62,404 bases of DNA from DATCRE01 sp964235605 (GCA_964235605.1 CAXSCR010000021.1:1-62404), one strand, 5' to 3'. Positions 16,216 through 26,804 are shown, counted from the first letter of the stretch. The notes: a model not told the origin generated them from the letters alone. Made by a program: numbers and translations.

Positions 16216-18615
16216 ATGTTCAGAAATTATATCAAGACAGCCTTTAGAAGTGTATTACGGGAACGGGTAAATACTATTATTAATATACTGGGTCTTACAC
16301 TTGGTATTACCTGTAGCCTTATTCTTTTCCTGTTAGTCAAATACGATGCTGGGTTTGATGATTTTCATACAAAACGTGATCGTATATATCGTATCGTTCA
16401 GGAGTCTGACGGCAACGATAGGAAAGAATATTCACCGGGTGTACCTCCCGGACTGCCTGATGCGTTCCGGCAGGATTTCGCTGAGGCAGAGGAGGTAACT
16501 TTTGCCTCTTATTATTCGGACGCACTCATCACAATACCGGCGCATAATAATGAACCCAAAAAATTTCAAGAAGAGGCAGGCGTGGTTTTCGCTGAATCTA
16601 ATTTCTTTAAAATTTTTGACAGGCAAATTTTGCAGGGCAATGCAGAAAACGGATTGGATATGCCAGGGGAAGCTATTATCTCTAAAAGCCTCGCCTTGAA
16701 ATATTTCGGGAAGGAAGATGTGTTAGGCCTGATAGTAAAGCAGGATTCTATAGAGTATAAGATTACAGCGGTGATGGAAGATTATCCCCCAAACACTGAT
16801 TTCCCGTTTAATCTGATGTTATCATACATCACCAAAAAAATGTCACGTGAAGCAACTAAGTGGAACGGTACGTCGAGCAATGATCACTGTTATATCTTAA
16901 TTAAGGAAAATGAAACTGCTAAGGAAATTGAAGCCCGGATTCCTGCTTTTGTAAATAAGTCCATTAAGAAAAATTTCAAACACAAGACCTTCTATCTGCA
17001 GCCATTATCAGAACTGCATTTCGATGCACGCTTTGAACCTTTTACCGATCGTGTTGCGCCGAAAGAGATGCTAATTGCACTAGGCGTTGTAGCCATATTT
17101 CTTCTTATAACGGCCAGCATTAATTTCATAAATCTATCAACCGCTGAAGCAATTAAAAGATTAAAGGAGGTTGGTATTCGCAAAGCATTAGGGAGTTCAA
17201 GATCACAACTCGTTGGTCAGTTCCTTGGTGAGACCACCATGATTACTGTGTTTTCTTTACTGATATCACTCGCGTTAACACAATTAATGTTAGGTTTTAT
17301 TAATCCTTTTCTTGATTTGAAATTGTCATTGGATTTCTCATCTGATAAACTTTTATGGATTTATATAATCAGTGTTACTTCTGTGGTTTCTACATTGTCG
17401 GGGTTATATCCAGCTTTGGTGATTTCAGGGTACAAGCCGGTTCATGCGTTGAAGAACAAGACTAACAGTGCTTCATCATCTGGTTTTACTTTACGCAGAA
17501 GTCTGGTTGTATTTCAATTTATGATTTCACAATTCTTTATTATAGGTACCATCGTCCTGATAAGCCAAATGAATTATTTCCAGAATCGGGATCTGGGATT
17601 TAAAAAAGATGCCATTCTTATCGTGCCTGTTCCTGAGTCCACTGCCAATAAATCATTTGATAAGATGCGTACACTGCGCAACGAGTTGTTAAATGAATCC
17701 GGAATTGAAATGGCGAGTCTTTGCTACATGCCGCCTTCGTCTGGGTCGTCTAGAGATACAGGATTTACTCTGGAGGGAGAAAATGAAGATCAGAGAAAAA
17801 ATACACAGGTGAAGATTGCTGATGGTAATTATCTGGATTTGTTTGGTTTGCAATTAATTGCAGGCAGAGGCTTATCAGATCTTGATACCGCTAATGGGTT
17901 TGTAGTAAATGAGCAACTACTTAAAGTAGCAGGATTCGGCAAAGCTGAAGACATGATTGGAAAAATAATTGTTATGTGGGGAATGAAGTTTCCTGTTGTT
18001 GGTGTAGTTAAAGATTTCCATACTGTTTCATTAAAAGTCCCTATTGAGCCTGTTATTATGTTTAATGGTATCAAGGGGTATGAAACGCTTGCAGTAAAGG
18101 TTAACCCGGCTAACTTCCAGCAGACCATTGCGCAGATAAAAACAAAATGGGAAGTTGCTTATCCTGAACATTTTTTTGATTACGGATTTCTTGATGAACA
18201 CATACGTGATTTTTACGAAGACGATCAGAAGCTATCAATATTACTGACTGGCTTTACATGTATTGCTATTTTTATTGGTTGCCTTGGTCTGTTCGGTCTT
18301 GCCGCTTTTATGACCAATCAAAAAACTAAGGAAATAGGTGTTCGCAAAGTTTTGGGCGCTTCAGTTGAAAGCATTCTATATCGCTTCACCAAGGAATATG
18401 TCAAATTAATACTAGTAAGTTTTGCGCTAGCCTCACCGCTTGCCTGGTTTGTAATGACAAAATATCTTGAAGATTTTGCCTATAGAATTACCTTGGGTCC
18501 TGGCATATTTCTAATGGCGCTAAGTCTTACGCTTACAATTGCAACATTGACGGTTGGCTATAAATCAATTAGAGCGGCCATTATGAATCCAGTAAAAGCA
18601 TTGCGTTATGAATAA
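16216..18615 (+). CDS. FtsX/MacB-type ABC transporter permease
   Basis: The start at 16216 gives MFRNYIKTAFRSVLRERVNTIINILGLTLGITCSLI, the standard N-terminus of these Bacteroidota permeases; a start at 16180 would add twelve residues. The layout is duplicated: TM1, a MacB-like periplasmic domain, three TMs with GIRKALGSSRSQLVGQFLGE, a second TM with a periplasmic domain, then GVRKVLGASVESILYRF and three more TMs, ending NPVKALRYE. These proteins work with a LolD/MacB-type ATPase in lipoprotein or peptide export, or in stress sensing. No ATPase gene is adjacent, so the partner is elsewhere. Length about 800 residues. Confidence 0.88.
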   Translation: MFRNYIKTAFRSVLRERVNTIINILGLTLGITCSLILFLLVKYDAGFDDFHTKRDRIYRIVQESDGNDRKEYSPGVPPGLPDAFRQDFAEAEEVTFASYYSDALITIPAHNNEPKKFQEEAGVVFAESNFFKIFDRQILQGNAENGLDMPGEAIISKSLALKYFGKEDVLGLIVKQDSIEYKITAVMEDYPPNTDFPFNLMLSYITKKMSREATKWNGTSSNDHCYILIKENETAKEIEARIPAFVNKSIKKNFKHKTFYLQPLSELHFDARFEPFTDRVAPKEMLIALGVVAIFLLITASINFINLSTAEAIKRLKEVGIRKALGSSRSQLVGQFLGETTMITVFSLLISLALTQLMLGFINPFLDLKLSLDFSSDKLLWIYIISVTSVVSTLSGLYPALVISGYKPVHALKNKTNSASSSGFTLRRSLVVFQFMISQFFIIGTIVLISQMNYFQNRDLGFKKDAILIVPVPESTANKSFDKMRTLRNELLNESGIEMASLCYMPPSSGSSRDTGFTLEGENEDQRKNTQVKIADGNYLDLFGLQLIAGRGLSDLDTANGFVVNEQLLKVAGFGKAEDMIGKIIVMWGMKFPVVGVVKDFHTVSLKVPIEPVIMFNGIKGYETLAVKVNPANFQQTIAQIKTKWEVAYPEHFFDYGFLDEHIRDFYEDDQKLSILLTGFTCIAIFIGCLGLFGLAAFMTNQKTKEIGVRKVLGASVESILYRFTKEYVKLILVSFALASPLAWFVMTKYLEDFAYRITLGPGIFLMALSLTLTIATLTVGYKSIRAAIMNPVKALRYE

Positions 18616-18621
18616 TCATTT

Positions 18622-21600
18622 TCAGCTATCAATGGCTGTTTTGGAATGATGGCCGTTGCCTTGATGAACTAAGTTGTTTGAATTTTTAGGAAGCAGGATA
18701 AAAAATTCTGCTCCTTCATTCAATTTCCCATCAGCGGAGATATAACCACCGTGGTTTTCTACAATTTTCTTGGAGATAGCCAAGCCAATTCCTGTGCCTT
18801 CATAATTTCGGCCGTGTAGGCGTTGGAAAAGGCCGAATATTTTATCTTTATATTCTTTTTCGAATCCAATTCCATTGTCACGCACGGCGACGCAGACAAA
18901 ATCATCAGGTGTTATTTTAAATTCATCAGCTAAATCTTCCGTTATTTCCTTTTGCGATATTACTACACGCGGTTGGCCTTTTGTTTTATCACTAAACTTT
19001 AAAGCATTGCTAATGAGGTTTTGAAATAATTGTTGCATTTGCCAGGATACGCCATTGATAACAGGAAGCTCACCTATTTCAATGATAGCATCCTTTTCTT
19101 TGATTACTATTTCAAGGTCATCAGAAATAGCCTTGCTTAAACTAACCAGATCAACGCTTTCTTTTGGAATGCTATTATCAGACAATTTGGATAATGACAG
19201 AACGTCTTCAATAAGTTTTTGCATTCTTCCTGAAGCCTGAATCATTCTATTAAAGTAATTAGTTTCATCTTCCGTAAGCTTATTTTTTATTTTTGATTGG
19301 AGCACATTTCCAAAGGCCTGTATTTTTCTTAAAGGCTCTTTAAGATCGTGGGAGGCAACAGAGGCAAATTGAAGCAAATCAAAGTTAGATCGCTCAAGTT
19401 GCGTGTTAGATTCTTTTAACTGCTGCGTTGTGAATTTTAAATCTTCATAACTCCGGGCTATTGTATTGGCTGTCTTTTTTTCATTTGTGATATCAACATG
19501 GGTAGTAACTATACCGTCAAGCATTTTTACAACGCTAATGTTAAACCATCTGTTGGTTTTTTCATTATAAAATTCAAAAGTAGAATCATTGCCAGTTTCA
19601 ACCACATCGGCATAGATGGTTATATAGTTTGAATTGTTAGAAGGAAATGTTTCTTTTAATCGTTTACCTATAAGCGAGTTGTGCGGTACACCAAAGAATT
19701 TTTCTGCTGCATTATTTACGGCCAGATACTCAAAATCTACAATTTTATTTTGGTCGTCTCTAATTGCTTTTTTTGCTGTAATGCCACTTTGTGAACTAAG
19801 GAAAACACTTTCAATAATACTGGATAGTCTTTTAGATTCAGAGATGTTGGTGAAGTTGACGACTATACCATCAAATGTTTTATCCTGCCGCACATACGGG
19901 GTAATTTTCATTAAGTAATATCCATCCTCAAGAATTTTGATTTCTTTTTGAACCGAATCCGAAGTTTTTAATACAGTTCTAATGGTATCAATAAAATCGA
20001 AATCTTTTATGTTGGTAGTGATATCACTAATTGATCGGCCAATGTCTGTCTCTCTTAAATTCACCATTTGTTTGGCTGCGGGGCTAAACTTACGGATGAA
20101 TAAATTTTTGTCTAGAATGATTTGTCCTATATCTGAATTATTAAAATAGTTGTTAAGATCATCATTAAGCTCTAGTAGCTCTTTGATTTTTAATTGATGT
20201 TCTCCACTTACGGTATGCAACTCCTCATTAAGCGATTGGAGTTCTTCGTTGGTACTTTGTAATTCTTCGTTTGTTGAAATCATCTCCTCTGTGCTAGATT
20301 GGAGCTCCTCATTTGAGGTTTCCATCTCTTCAATTATGGCTTGAAGATTTTCGCGCGTCTCTATCAGGTCACGTTCTAATTCTTCAATGCGTTCGAGGCT
20401 AGCCAACGAATGATTTACAAGGGCTTTAGATGCTTTTTGTTCAATTTGAATTTCCTCTTCTATTACGATGCATAAAAACGACTGCTGAAATTCCTTTTGT
20501 TTTAGAAAGGGTTTTACCTGTATGCTAACATGACGTAGCGTTTCTTGTTCATGAAGCACAACGCGCCTCATTACAATCTTTTCATTTTTATCTATCGCTT
20601 TTCTTACGGCTACGCCAAGTGCTATTGCCAGATCACCAGGCACCAGTTTTAATAAATTAAAGTTAAAGCTTTCTTCAGGGAAGCGCAGGAATGTTTTATA
20701 TGCACCTATGGCCTGTTTAACATTAAATTCTTTATCAATAAAGATGGCAGCCATTTTATGGCCTTCCAACATGGTATCTTTAAAAATTTCTGAGAGGTGG
20801 TTTAATACATTACGTGAATTAGCGCCTACTCTTGAAGTATTAAAAACGTTGGCTTTTTCTAATGGTACTAAAACATTATCTGTTTCCGATATATTGATTT
20901 TGTTGGTGCATCTGTATAGTTTCCATTTCCGGTTAACTTCGTCCATAGAATCTTTTAGTATATCTATGTTTTCACTTGGGCCAAGCATTAAGAAGGAATC
21001 AATGCTAAGGGCAAAATGAAATTTCTTTAGCATCTTTTGTTGTAAGGCCGAATTAACATAGATAAACATGTTACGGCAGGTTATTAACCTAATATGGCTG
21101 AATGGTGGATCTTTTAAAATATCATGATTGGCAAAAACAACATGTTTTCGTAGGTCTACAGAGACCCGATACATATTTCCTTCGCGCACAAAATATTTTT
21201 TAAGACGTTCAGGGGTAATATCTTTCTCAATTGCATCTGTGTAAAGTCCCCTTGATGCAGTTTCTAATGCATCGGTATCTATATCAGTAGCAAATATTTT
21301 TAAGGTGGTATGATCTCGCTGGTCTTTTTCAAGTTGTTCTAAGAATAGTATACCAACAGAATAAGCCTCTTCACCACTACTACAAGCAACTACCCATACT
21401 TTTATAGGCTCGTCAGGCTTTTTACTTGCAAGGATAGTGGGTATAGCTTCTGTTCTTAAACTTTCAAAAGCTTCTATATCTCTAAAGAATTTAGTGACGT
21501 TTATTAAGAACTCTTTTCCTAGAACTTTAACTTCTTCCTCATGAATAATCAGATAATTTTTATATTCTAAAATAGAAGAAATGCCCAGTTCTGAGATGCG

Positions 21601-22356
21601 TTTAGCAAGGCGCCGGAAAAGCGTTGGGCGTTTGTAGTTGCTAAAATCAAGCTTTGTAGAATGATTCAGCATCTCTATTATTTCACGGAGAATTACTTCA
21701 TCGTTATGCGTTGGTCTATTTAAAGAGCTTATAAAAGGGCCTTCTTCAATGTAGTCCATCAACTCTTCACCCATCATTTCGGGAGGCAGTATAAGGTCAG
21801 CAAAACCAGACGCAACTGCACTGTTTGGCATACCATCAAATGAAGCGCTGAGCGGATCTTGGACTATAACTATACCGCCTTCGTTTTTTATTGATTCAAT
21901 ACCTTTAGTACCATCGGTGCCAGTCCCAGATAATATAATTCCTATAGACTGATTTTTGCAATCTTTGGCCAACGATTCAAAAAAGACATCTATGGCATTA
22001 TTGGGAAGCTTTGTCTTTTGTTTTTCAACCAGTTCTAAATGCCCATCCTTAATAGTCATTAGCATTTTACTTGGAATTACATAAATGCAATTTGGCTCAA
22101 CTTTCATCCCATGTTGAGCTTCTTGCACGCGCATGTGCGTGTGCTTGGAAAGCAGATCGGCCATCAGGCTTTTATAATCAGGAGATAAATGTTGAATAAC
22201 AACAAAGGAAAATCCGGAGTTGTCTGGCATATAATCAAACAAATCATGAATAGCCTCAAGCCCACCGGCCGATGCCCCAACCCCTACAATGTACACTTTT
22301 CTATTTTTTTTGAAGTTTGTGGTTTTTTGCGCCATTGCAATTTTCTTTGTAGCCAT
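18622..22356 (-). CDS. CheB-CheR-PAS hybrid sensor histidine kinase
   Basis: One 1244-residue polypeptide joins several modules. A CheB methylesterase domain (about 20-205) has catalytic Ser in GASAGG, His in IQHLSPDY and Asp in GTGTDG. A CheR methyltransferase domain (about 225-480) has the SAM motif ACSSGEEAYS and FATDIDTDALE. A long coiled coil (about 650-725) is built of TSNEELQSTNEELQ-type heptads. Two PAS-like domains follow, then a HisKA H-box ASVASHDLKEPLRK (about 1003) and an HATPase with DNGIGFEKEY and GTGIGLAISKK. CheB usually has a receiver that switches it; none is present. No chemoreceptor is nearby, so the methyl-modified target is unknown. The divergent response regulator at 22381 is the likely partner. 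Confidence 0.92.
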   Translation of the reverse strand: MATKKIAMAQKTTNFKKNRKVYIVGVGASAGGLEAIHDLFDYMPDNSGFSFVVIQHLSPDYKSLMADLLSKHTHMRVQEAQHGMKVEPNCIYVIPSKMLMTIKDGHLELVEKQKTKLPNNAIDVFFESLAKDCKNQSIGIILSGTGTDGTKGIESIKNEGGIVIVQDPLSASFDGMPNSAVASGFADLILPPEMMGEELMDYIEEGPFISSLNRPTHNDEVILREIIEMLNHSTKLDFSNYKRPTLFRRLAKRISELGISSILEYKNYLIIHEEEVKVLGKEFLINVTKFFRDIEAFESLRTEAIPTILASKKPDEPIKVWVVACSSGEEAYSVGILFLEQLEKDQRDHTTLKIFATDIDTDALETASRGLYTDAIEKDITPERLKKYFVREGNMYRVSVDLRKHVVFANHDILKDPPFSHIRLITCRNMFIYVNSALQQKMLKKFHFALSIDSFLMLGPSENIDILKDSMDEVNRKWKLYRCTNKINISETDNVLVPLEKANVFNTSRVGANSRNVLNHLSEIFKDTMLEGHKMAAIFIDKEFNVKQAIGAYKTFLRFPEESFNFNLLKLVPGDLAIALGVAVRKAIDKNEKIVMRRVVLHEQETLRHVSIQVKPFLKQKEFQQSFLCIVIEEEIQIEQKASKALVNHSLASLERIEELERDLIETRENLQAIIEEMETSNEELQSSTEEMISTNEELQSTNEELQSLNEELHTVSGEHQLKIKELLELNDDLNNYFNNSDIGQIILDKNLFIRKFSPAAKQMVNLRETDIGRSISDITTNIKDFDFIDTIRTVLKTSDSVQKEIKILEDGYYLMKITPYVRQDKTFDGIVVNFTNISESKRLSSIIESVFLSSQSGITAKKAIRDDQNKIVDFEYLAVNNAAEKFFGVPHNSLIGKRLKETFPSNNSNYITIYADVVETGNDSTFEFYNEKTNRWFNISVVKMLDGIVTTHVDITNEKKTANTIARSYEDLKFTTQQLKESNTQLERSNFDLLQFASVASHDLKEPLRKIQAFGNVLQSKIKNKLTEDETNYFNRMIQASGRMQKLIEDVLSLSKLSDNSIPKESVDLVSLSKAISDDLEIVIKEKDAIIEIGELPVINGVSWQMQQLFQNLISNALKFSDKTKGQPRVVISQKEITEDLADEFKITPDDFVCVAVRDNGIGFEKEYKDKIFGLFQRLHGRNYEGTGIGLAISKKIVENHGGYISADGKLNEGAEFFILLPKNSNNLVHQGNGHHSKTAIDS

Positions 22357-22380
22357 AAAATATGTAGCTATATTTAAAAA

Positions 22381-22767
22381 ATGAACCAGCTCGCCATACT
22401 TTTAGTGGAAGATGATCCTGATGACATTGAACTTATGCAGGAAGCATTAAAAAATGTAAATATTGCATACAGCATGGACATTATAAGCCAAGGTGATAAG
22501 GTTATACCGCATCTTGAGATGTGCAAAAGTTTCCCCAACGTAATAATATTGGATTTAAATCTTCCGAAGTTACACGGCCGAGAAATTCTTACGTTGATTA
22601 AATCCATAAGTCGGTTTAAGCACATTCCAGTTGCCATTTTAACTACGGCCTCTTCCCAAATGGAAAAGGACAATTGTATTAACTGCGGTGCTAATTTATT
22701 TCTTACAAAGCCTTCCACTGTTGAAGGTTTCAACCAAACCATCCAAGCAATTGTTAACATATCTTAA
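22381..22767 (+). CDS. Single-domain response regulator (Rcp1-like)
   Basis: This 128-residue receiver has no output domain. The acidic pocket is VEDDPDDIE (residues 9-17), the phospho-acceptor is Asp58 in IILDLNLPKLHG, and the C-terminal switch residues are in LTTASS and LTKPS. DDPDDIELMQEAL with a long loop after strand 2 is typical of regulators that act with bacteriophytochrome-like or CheB-CheR-PAS kinases. Only 24 bp separate its start from that of the divergent hybrid kinase, so the promoters must overlap the coding starts. It probably carries phosphate between the kinase and another protein. Confidence 0.92.
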   Translation: MNQLAILLVEDDPDDIELMQEALKNVNIAYSMDIISQGDKVIPHLEMCKSFPNVIILDLNLPKLHGREILTLIKSISRFKHIPVAILTTASSQMEKDNCINCGANLFLTKPSTVEGFNQTIQAIVNIS

Positions 22768-22869
22768 ATGGTGGTTTAATTAATCCTTATTTTTGTTACA
22801 ATTATTATAAAATTGATGCCGTAGCTAACTCAAAGTTCGGTATCATTGTAGCAGCAACTTGATATAAAA

Positions 22870-22899
22870 AAAGCCTTCAGTTTCTACGCTGAAGGCTTT
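22870..22899 (-). terminator. Terminator of the M16 protease gene
   Basis: An 11-bp stem AAAGCCTTCAG / CTGAAGGCTTT with an 8-nt loop is followed on the minus strand by a run of T. It lies 20 bp past the protease stop codon. Confidence 0.85.
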
Positions 22900-22919
22900 A
22901 CAAGGGTTCACTACAGAGA

Positions 22920-25748
22920 TTATTTTGCAGGATAAAGTACTACTTGCACATAATTCTTCAAATCGAAATATTTGTTGGCTGCGTCTTTAATGTCTTTCGG
23001 AGTAAGTGCATCTACACGTTTTACAAAAGAAAGTACCTCCGCAGGATTGTCGCCATTCTCTACTGCAGATTGAAGTTGACGTAGCCAAAAACTATTGTCT
23101 TTGATATCTTCTTCATACTGCTTTTTCCATGTTTCTTTAACTTTATTCAGATCAGCTTCAGTAGGGCCATTGTCTTTTACTTTCTGAAATTCATTAAACG
23201 ATGCCTTTACAAGTTTATCAACATTATCAGGACCGCAAGGCATAGAAAGTATTAATGAATAGCCATTAAATGGATTCTTGCTTAGGCCACCATGTACACC
23301 CGCTCCGTAAACATTCCCCATTTCTTCCCGTAAGGTTTCTATAACTTTAATGTTTAAATATTCTATTAAAGCCTGAATTTTTAATTGTTCAGCCTCAGAA
23401 TATAAACTTTCACCATAGAAGGCAATATTGATTCTGCTTTTCTGTTCGGTACCACTAAAAACTTGTTTTGTTACAACACCTTTAGTTGGTCTAAGACCAA
23501 TATCCTTAAATGTAGAATTTTGTTTTACAAATGGAAGACTACCAATATATGTAGCTATTAAAGGCTTAATTGTGTTTATATCGAAGCTTCCAACAAAAAG
23601 GAAGGTAAATCCATTGGCATTGCCGAAACGTTCCTTATAGATTTGTAAAGCACGGTCTACATTGATGCTAGAGAAATCTTCAGCTCTTGGAATTTTTGGT
23701 GCGCGCGGGTGATTCTTGTAAACAGCCTTAAAGAGTGAATCTTGAAATACAGCATCTGGATCTGACATTACATTTTGATATACCGATTGTTGCTTCGAGA
23801 CGAAGGAGCCAAACAAGCTTTCGTCTTTACGTGGCTGAGTCGCATAGAGATAGACAAGCTGCAGCATGGATTCAATATCTTTAGATCCGCTCTGCCCGCT
23901 GAAGCCTTCTGATATGCTTCCAAATCTTGGATTGACACTTACTGTTTTTCCGGCCAACATTTTTCTGAGATCAACAGGCGAGAATTGACCCACACCCATT
24001 TGAGCAACTGAAGTAACTGCATACTCAGCGCTGTATCTTTCATTGTCATCATATAAAAACTGTCCACCGAAACGTGTGGCAGACATAACCACTTGATCGT
24101 TTTTAAAGTCAGTAGGTTTTAGAATCACCTTTACGCCATTGCTAAGTTCTAGGTATGTGGTACCAAGCACTTTGTTTTCTTTCTCGCTTACTATTTTTCC
24201 TGGAGTAGGTATTTTTTCAATAAGTGATGTGGCTATAACGCTTTCCTCATAAGGTTTAACTTCTATTTTAGTTGCATTATCTGCTATCTTAAGAAGCTCA
24301 TCTGGCGTAGGTATTTTGAAATCAGCTTTATCTGGACCGGTTAGTAAAACAAGTTTATTCTTATCAACTGTTGGGATTACTTTTGATACATATTTATTTA
24401 CTTCTTCCAGTGTAATTCCATCTGTAAAAGTTTTGTAGTAGCCGTATTCAACATCAATTCCCGGAACCGCTTCATGTTCTAAGAAGGCACGTACATACTC
24501 TGCGGTATAATTGCTCGATTCAGTTTTATCACGTTCGTTATAAGCGCGCTCCATGTTACGTAAAAAAGTTTTCTTAACACGATCTAATTCAGCTGGTGTA
24601 AATCCAAATTTTCTAGCTCTTTCATTTTCTTCGATCAATGCATTTATAGCAGGCTCTGCACCTGCTTTACCAAGTACAGCATACGTAACATAGGCTTCAT
24701 GGCCTCTCAGAAAATCACTTAGAGCGCTAGCGCCAAAAACAAAGGGTGGGTTTTGTTTCTGCGTTAATTCTTGTAGACGTTGGCTTAACATGGTGGCGAA
24801 AAACTTCTTGATGATCGTCTGCCTGTAATCACCAACGGTTGTATCTGGTTTTAACTTTTGAGTTGCGTAGTAAATCTGAACAAAATGATTTGTTGCTTCT
24901 TTGTCTGTTACAACGAGGCCTTCAGATTTTTTTCTTGCTGGAATACCAGCAATTTTGCGTTCACGCGGTTTCGCAGGATTCTTTAGTTTTTCAAAATGAC
25001 TCTTGATATATTTTTCGGCTTCAGCAGGTTCTATATCACCTACAACAACAACAGCCATGAGGTCAGGTCTGTACCAGTCTTTATAAAATCTTCTGATGAC
25101 ATCGTATTTGAAATTTTGCAAAATCTCATCTTTACCAATTGGTAATCTATCAGCGTAAAGAGAGCCTTCTAACACTTTGGGTAAGTAAACTTTTTGCATG
25201 CGGTCATCAGCACCTTTTCCAAGTCTCGATTCTTCTAAAACGACGCCACGCTCTTTATCAATTTCTCCATCTTCAAAAGCAACTGTGCTTGCCCAATCTT
25301 CAAGAATTTGAAAACCTTTTTCTATTACTTCCTTTTTTTCACTGGGAATAGGAAGGATATAAACCGTTTCATCAAAGCTTGTATATGCATTCAGATCAGC
25401 TCCGAATTCTACGCCGATGGATTGGAGGTAGGATACTAAATCATTCTTCTTAAAGTTTTTAGATCCATTGAAACTCATATGCTCTGTAAAGTGAGCTAAC
25501 CCTTGTTGATCTGCATCTTCAAGTATAGAGCCCGCATTCACAACCAGCCTAAGCTCAATCTTCTTTTCTGGTTTATGATTTTTGCGAATATAGTAAGTGA
25601 TACCGTTTGATAGTTTGCCAGTTTTTAAATTCGGATCTTGCGGCAGCTTATCGGTAAGATTCGTTTGTGCCGAAAGCGTACTACTTATAAAAAGTAACGC
25701 GAATAAAATTTTACTGAAAGTGGGAATTTGTTTTCTCTTGTGGATCAT
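22920..25748 (-). CDS. M16 family zinc metalloprotease (pitrilysin/insulinase type)
   Basis: The protein is 942 residues with a signal peptide (SKILFALLFISSTLSAQ), so it is exported. The inverted zinc motif HFTEH is at about residues 84-88 in GLAHFTEHMSFNGSKNF, with the third ligand glutamate expected in the DKERGVVLEE region near 170. Two M16 modules are present: the active N-terminal one, and a C-terminal half with YQERFGNANGFTFLFVGSFD that lacks the zinc motif. A REEMGNVYGAGVHGG segment belongs to the R/Y pair that binds the substrate. Such periplasmic peptidases degrade peptides; the substrate is not known. It is transcribed alone. Confidence 0.93.
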   Translation of the reverse strand: MIHKRKQIPTFSKILFALLFISSTLSAQTNLTDKLPQDPNLKTGKLSNGITYYIRKNHKPEKKIELRLVVNAGSILEDADQQGLAHFTEHMSFNGSKNFKKNDLVSYLQSIGVEFGADLNAYTSFDETVYILPIPSEKKEVIEKGFQILEDWASTVAFEDGEIDKERGVVLEESRLGKGADDRMQKVYLPKVLEGSLYADRLPIGKDEILQNFKYDVIRRFYKDWYRPDLMAVVVVGDIEPAEAEKYIKSHFEKLKNPAKPRERKIAGIPARKKSEGLVVTDKEATNHFVQIYYATQKLKPDTTVGDYRQTIIKKFFATMLSQRLQELTQKQNPPFVFGASALSDFLRGHEAYVTYAVLGKAGAEPAINALIEENERARKFGFTPAELDRVKKTFLRNMERAYNERDKTESSNYTAEYVRAFLEHEAVPGIDVEYGYYKTFTDGITLEEVNKYVSKVIPTVDKNKLVLLTGPDKADFKIPTPDELLKIADNATKIEVKPYEESVIATSLIEKIPTPGKIVSEKENKVLGTTYLELSNGVKVILKPTDFKNDQVVMSATRFGGQFLYDDNERYSAEYAVTSVAQMGVGQFSPVDLRKMLAGKTVSVNPRFGSISEGFSGQSGSKDIESMLQLVYLYATQPRKDESLFGSFVSKQQSVYQNVMSDPDAVFQDSLFKAVYKNHPRAPKIPRAEDFSSINVDRALQIYKERFGNANGFTFLFVGSFDINTIKPLIATYIGSLPFVKQNSTFKDIGLRPTKGVVTKQVFSGTEQKSRINIAFYGESLYSEAEQLKIQALIEYLNIKVIETLREEMGNVYGAGVHGGLSKNPFNGYSLILSMPCGPDNVDKLVKASFNEFQKVKDNGPTEADLNKVKETWKKQYEEDIKDNSFWLRQLQSAVENGDNPAEVLSFVKRVDALTPKDIKDAANKYFDLKNYVQVVLYPAK

Positions 25749-25828
25749 ATATAGTTTTAAAATTTAATACATTATTTGAAGAACAGGTATGTGCGGCTGA
25801 CATAAGAACACGCTTTAGTGGTACATTT

Positions 25829-25852
25829 AACTAGCAGCCAGCAACTCAAAGC
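25829..25852. repeat. Short relic of the 12.5-kb repeat family
   Basis: AACTAGCAGCCAGCAACTCAAAGC between the M16 and inositol monophosphatase genes combines words found in the tandem array (GCTAG...AGCTG and AACTCAAAGC). The similarity is short and judged by eye. Confidence 0.4.
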
Positions 25853-25855
25853 AAT

Positions 25856-26659
25856 CTAATATCCCCATTTCGGTTTTATGATTTCAAGCATTTGATTTTG
25901 AACATGCATATTACCTGCACATAGTTCGCCACCGAATACAAAATCCTTTCCGCCTTTAAAGTCTGTTACTTTTCCGCCTGCTTGTTGTACAATGAAAGTA
26001 CCGGCGGCGACGTCCCACGCATTCAATTTATATTCGAAGAATCCTTCTAGTCTGCCACAGGCAACATACGCAAGGTCTATTGCCGCACTACCAAGCCTTC
26101 TAATGCCATGAGTTTTTTCAAGAAAATCTTTTATGATATCGAGGTATACATCTTTTTTGTCAAAGTGATAATATGGAAAACCAGTGGCTAGCAGACTTTC
26201 ACTTAGATTTTTAATAGGAGAGACGTGAATGACTTTGTCATTACAATAAGCTTGATCGCCGTCAATGGCATGAAAACATTCGTTGCGTATGATGTGGTGT
26301 ACAACCCCAAGGATTGTTTTATCATTTCTTGTGAGTCCTATGCTAACTGAGAATATAGGAAGTCCGTGTAAAAAATTTGTTGTGCCGTCAAGCGGATCAA
26401 TTATCCAATTGTACTCGTGTTTTTTTGATTGCTCTATCGTTCCTTCTTCGGTAATATATCCGGCCTGTGGAAGAATTTTTTGTAATGCTTGTACTAGTTT
26501 TCGCTCAGCTTCTTTATCAACATAGGAGACAAGGTTATTAAATCCGTCTTTTTGTTCTATGCGTGAGAGATCGAAGGATGCGCCTTCAGTTTTGATAAAG
26601 TCACCAACTTCGAGTGTGATATCAATAACTCCTTTTTCAATGTCCTTTAGATTCATCAT
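25856..26659 (-). CDS. suhB: Inositol-1-monophosphatase family protein
   Basis: The family hydrolyses inositol phosphates and related sugar phosphates with Mg2+. The 267-residue protein carries the metal-binding motifs EEGT (about residue 70), WIIDPLDGTTNFLHG (about 83-97) and the C-terminal AWDVAAGTFIVQQAGG (about 210-225). SuhB symbols in Bacteroidota are assigned by similarity and the true substrate may differ. Either of two adjacent ATG codons (MMNL) may start it. A TATTTTTG box at 26705-26698 fits as its -7 element. It ends within a few bases of the repeat relic. Confidence 0.88.
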   Translation of the reverse strand: MMNLKDIEKGVIDITLEVGDFIKTEGASFDLSRIEQKDGFNNLVSYVDKEAERKLVQALQKILPQAGYITEEGTIEQSKKHEYNWIIDPLDGTTNFLHGLPIFSVSIGLTRNDKTILGVVHHIIRNECFHAIDGDQAYCNDKVIHVSPIKNLSESLLATGFPYYHFDKKDVYLDIIKDFLEKTHGIRRLGSAAIDLAYVACGRLEGFFEYKLNAWDVAAGTFIVQQAGGKVTDFKGGKDFVFGGELCAGNMHVQNQMLEIIKPKWGY

Positions 26660-26804
26660 TTGATTTTTTGCGTGACTTTTACAGTGATTATAATGATCAA
26701 AAATAATATTAAGCCGCCATAAAGATTAAACCCGCTTTACAAACGGCAGTTTAGAAAGAAGGTTTGATTTAATATGATAAACCTGATGTCAGATATTAAA
26801 ACAT

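Noticed and set aside
22374..22760. Long minus-strand frame opposite the response regulator
   Set aside because: It mirrors the well-matched receiver gene at 22381-22767 on the other strand and has no family features.
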